Shown: positions 6,918 to 8,631 of the stretch, piece by piece
Position numbering within the stretch: the first letter of the stretch is position 1
Layout: every line of letters starts with the position of its first letter
Source of the DNA: UBA6263 sp049305865
GTDB taxonomy: Bacteria > Patescibacteriota > Gracilibacteria > Absconditabacterales > Absconditicoccaceae
Assembly (NCBI GenBank): GCA_049305865.1
Contig: JBAQPP010000036.1
Location: forward strand, 1-8,631
Length of the DNA: 8,631 bases
Reading direction: 5' to 3'
The notes under the pieces: generated by a model
What the model saw: the letters and a program-made list of their open reading frames with translations, nothing else
Databases searched by the model: none
Told to the model about the DNA's origin: nothing
Position numbers and translations under genes: made by a program

Positions 6918-7385
6918 ATGAAAATCAAGCAGAATAATATTATTATCAAAAAGGTGATAGAAGAAATTCAAAAATTGGACATAGCTTGATATCTTACACA
7001 GGAAGTTAAGGATTTTTTGAAATACCTAAATTATTATAAAATCAAAAATGTACTCAAAAATATCGATTCATTTTGCGACTATTTACACTTTATAGATCAC
7101 AACAATACAACGCAGATTCATCAGTTGGAATATGATCAATCCAAAGATATAATCAAATCTGATCATGATATCTTTTATTATGTTTCCAAAAAATGATTAT
7201 CTAAAATATGAGAAAATAAACTTCACCAAAAATTACGAGAAAACGATTATAATATTTCTTATATCATGCAATGAGTAAAATGATTATTACTTTTAACGGT
7301 AGATGAATTTTGTAATGCTTCTCCAACAAGAATGTCGATAAATAAAATGTTGTGGAAAAAGGAGAATCTAGAATTAAAAAAATAA
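6918..7385 (+). CDS. Hypothetical protein, 155 aa
   Basis: I do not recognise this protein with confidence. It is soluble, Lys/Asn-rich and mostly helical, with no membrane segment or signal peptide, so it is not FtsX. Residues 1-60 contain amphipathic helices (VIEEIQKLDIAGYLTQEVKDFLKYL). Residues 85-125 include YYVSKKGLSKIGENKLHQKL and then RENDYNISYIMQGVKGLL, a spacing vaguely like the helical repeats of RecX, the RecA modulator. That resemblance is weak and only a guess. All five glycines are TGA (for example in AGYL, KKGL and KIGE), so no standard-code reading would find the gene. It starts 32 bases after the ftsE-like gene on the same strand, is probably co-transcribed with it, and is closed by a terminator. 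Confidence 0.68.
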
Positions 7386-7438
7386 TTATCAAAACTTATT
7401 TTTTACCCCTTAGAAGACGCCATATAAACAATAACTCG

Positions 7439-7463
7439 ATTCCAGATATCTGGGATTTTTTTT
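7439..7463 (+). terminator. Rho-independent terminator after the 155-aa gene
   Basis: ATTCCAG (7439-7445) pairs with CTGGGAT (7450-7456) around ATAT, with one T-G wobble, and the T-tract runs to 7463. It faces the terminator of the convergent minus-strand gene 8 bases further on. Confidence 0.78.
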
Positions 7464-7471
7464 ACTCTTAC

Positions 7472-7501
7472 AAAAAAAGTCTAATTTCAAAAGAAATCAG
7501 A
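7472..7501 (-). terminator. Rho-independent terminator of the ndk-rpmE-PH unit
   Basis: On the minus strand TCTGATTTC (7501-7493) pairs with GAAATTAGA (7488-7480) around TTTT, with one G-U wobble, followed by C and seven T residues (7478-7472). It lies 25 bases after the stop codon of the PH-domain gene. Confidence 0.78.
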
Positions 7502-7525
7502 GCTTAATTATTTTATAATTTTTTT

Positions 7526-8161
7526 TTAATAATTATTATCAAGGTCAGGATTTTTCTTGCCTTTTTCCATATATTCCTGTACTACTTCTCACAACGCTTC
7601 TACTAAAATATTAAATTTATTTTCTTCTCACTTTAAATCTTTGAGATCTTGATCCTTTTTTTGTCATACAAAATAATCTTTCATTCTCATTATTTTTCAT
7701 ACTTGTCTTTTGGGTCAAGATATATTATCAAAAGGAAAATCTACTCCATGTTCAAGTTTTATTATGATATCTCATTTACCAAATATTTTATCTATTAAGC
7801 TATTTTGATTAAAAGAAATTGTTTCTATTTTGTCTCGTTCAAAAATATCTGTTTTATAATCCCATATTCATTCTCGCATAAATAATGTAATTCATCTATC
7901 ACTCAATATCAACGCATCCAAGTATAGATTCAAAAAATTAATTACAAATTTTATAAAAAAATATATTCCTATACCAGCAAAAAGCCAAGACCAATAAGTC
8001 CAATCTGAATATTGGCTTATTCATAAGTATATAAGATATAGCACAAAAAGAAAAAGGAGAGTTTTCAAAACCTCCCTTATCAAAATGCTTCCATTATGTC
8101 ATATAACGTGGTGAATATTATCTACATCAACATATTGTTTTATTATTTCTTTTCTAAGCAT
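7526..8161 (-). CDS. Membrane-anchored PH-domain protein (bPH2/DUF304-like)
   Basis: The 211-aa product has a short cytoplasmic N-terminus, two membrane helices (about 31-48, VLKTLLFLFVLYLIYLGI, and 58-78), then a beta-rich domain of about 85 residues. That domain has the pattern of bacterial PH domains of the YdbS/YdbT type: LILSDRGITLFMREGIWDY, then RDKIETISFNQNSLIDKIFG, then GDIIIKLEHG and DFPFDNISGP. A helical, charged tail (165-211, KKDQDLKDLKGEE) ends in NPDLDNNY. Ten of sixteen glycines are TGA. The ATG at 8161 places the helices at the expected distance; an ATG seven bases upstream is in another frame and ends after eight codons. It is the last gene after ndk and rpmE, 51 bases from rpmE. 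The family's role is poorly known; a membrane-linked scaffold or sensor is possible. Confidence 0.8.
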
Positions 8162-8212
8162 ACAAGCATTTTTTGGAAACTAAAAAATTTTCCACATTGT
8201 ACTTCGTATTTT

Positions 8213-8437
8213 CTACTTTTTCATAGAATCAATTTTCTTTTGCTTTTCCAAGAATTTTTCCATTCTTCATTTAACAACTTTCTTAATCACTCTGTCTTTG
8301 TTAAATGCAGGATGACATTGATAACAAGTTTCAACCTTAACTGGTCATTTTATTGTAGCATTTATAGAGAAGCTTGCTCAGCATATACAATTTACTACTA
8401 CGTCTTGATAGTAGTCTCAGTGTATTCCTTTTTTCAT
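8213..8437 (-). CDS. rpmE: Large ribosomal subunit protein bL31, zinc-binding type
   Basis: The 74-aa product is bL31, which helps bridge the two ribosomal subunits. The N-terminus MKKGIHGDYY matches the family's MKKGIHPxY. The zinc ligands are complete: CIC (17 and 19) and CYQC (38 and 41), followed by HPAFN, the usual HPF/Y position. The C-terminal part ends with GRMEKFLEKQKK, as in family members with GRVEKFxKK. Four of five glycines are TGA, including that of CICG. Residue 7 is glycine from TGA where proline is usual, the one TGA in this gene at a position not normally glycine. The Cys set marks the zinc-containing form rather than the zinc-independent paralogue. Stop is TAG. It lies 57 bases after ndk. 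Confidence 0.93.
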
Positions 8438-8494
8438 TATTCTTTAAATTAAACATATAAATATAAATCTGAATTTATTTTTTATTATTATTAC

Positions 8495-8631
8495 TTATTG
8501 TTTTAAGTGAGTAAATTTTCCATGTAGTGCCTCATATTCAAATAATTCTTTTTTATCAAACCAGTGCTTAATTTCTTCTTCTGCTTCTTCAGCATTTCAT
8601 GATGCATGTACAAGATTGGGGACTCCTATTC
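8495..8631 (-). CDS. ndk: Nucleoside diphosphate kinase, C-terminal fragment (cut by window edge)
   Basis: Only the last 44 residues lie in the window; the 5' part is beyond base 8631. NDK transfers the gamma phosphate between NTPs and NDPs through a phospho-histidine. The fragment VPNLVHASGNAEEAEEEIKHWF matches the family's RN-hhHGSDS-hESAEKEIxLWF, with the histidine of NLVHAS in the position of the catalytic His, and KKELFEYE matches the following EELxxY. Differences from the common form are Pro for Arg before Asn and SGN for SDS, where the Gly is TGA. It is probably the first visible gene of a unit with rpmE and the PH-domain gene. The fragment is short, so the name rests on one motif region. 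Confidence 0.78.

Noticed and set aside
8071..8078. AAGGGAGG on the minus strand as a Shine-Dalgarno for a shorter PH-domain start
   Set aside because: It lies in frame within the coding region, only 2 bases before a TTG, and a start there would drop the first 30 or so residues; none of the other starts uses such a signal.
8174..8194. TGGAAA/TTTCCA stem in the rpmE-PH gap as a terminator
   Set aside because: On the minus strand it is followed by A residues rather than T, and the stem is only 6 bp.
8096..8452. Plus-strand frame of 118 codons
   Set aside because: It lies opposite rpmE and the start of the PH-domain gene, whose zinc Cys pairs and membrane helices support the minus strand.

Overview
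This 8.6 kb window comes from an AT-rich bacterium that reads UGA as glycine (genetic code 25). That code is known from the candidate phyla Absconditabacteria (SR1) and Gracilibacteria (BD1-5); the sequence does not decide between them. TGA falls in frame exactly where conserved families need glycine: the Walker A and LSGGE motifs of an FtsE-type ATPase, the GxxG loop of the PNPase KH domain, the residues before the GMN motif of CorA, and motifs 2 and 3 of PheS. Trp is still TGG, and every gene that ends here ends in TAA or TAG. Read with the standard code, almost every gene looks shattered.

Layout: a plus-strand block holds corA (75-998), pnp (1291-3420), an unknown 86-aa gene (3487-3747) and an unknown 116-aa gene (3927-4277). 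A minus-strand block runs from pheS (5975 down to 4953) into a small protein with a His/Cys-rich metal-binding tail (4878-4600) and an 87-aa unknown (4590-4327). A second plus-strand pair holds an ftsE-like ATPase gene (6211-6885) and a 155-aa unknown (6918-7385). A second minus-strand block holds the 3' end of ndk (8631-8495), rpmE for ribosomal protein bL31 (8437-8213) and a membrane-anchored PH-domain protein (8161-7526). That makes twelve genes, with no gene-free stretch above 300 bases and no tRNA, rRNA, CRISPR array or insertion sequence seen.

The recognisable genes are core housekeeping: Mg2+ uptake, RNA turnover, tRNA-Phe charging, ribosome assembly, nucleotide balance and division or envelope work. 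Rho-independent terminators close most units, and two convergent junctions have strand-specific hairpins. No start codon has a Shine-Dalgarno sequence, and several -10-like boxes lie only 12-14 bases before the ATG, so short-leader or leaderless mRNAs are likely.

The points most worth a second look are the His/Cys-rich protein with a ribbon-helix-helix-like N-terminus, the 116-aa gene that avoids the recoded codon, a nested inverted repeat in front of pnp, a 42-bp degenerate repeat found twice, and the FtsE-like ATPase without an adjacent FtsX.
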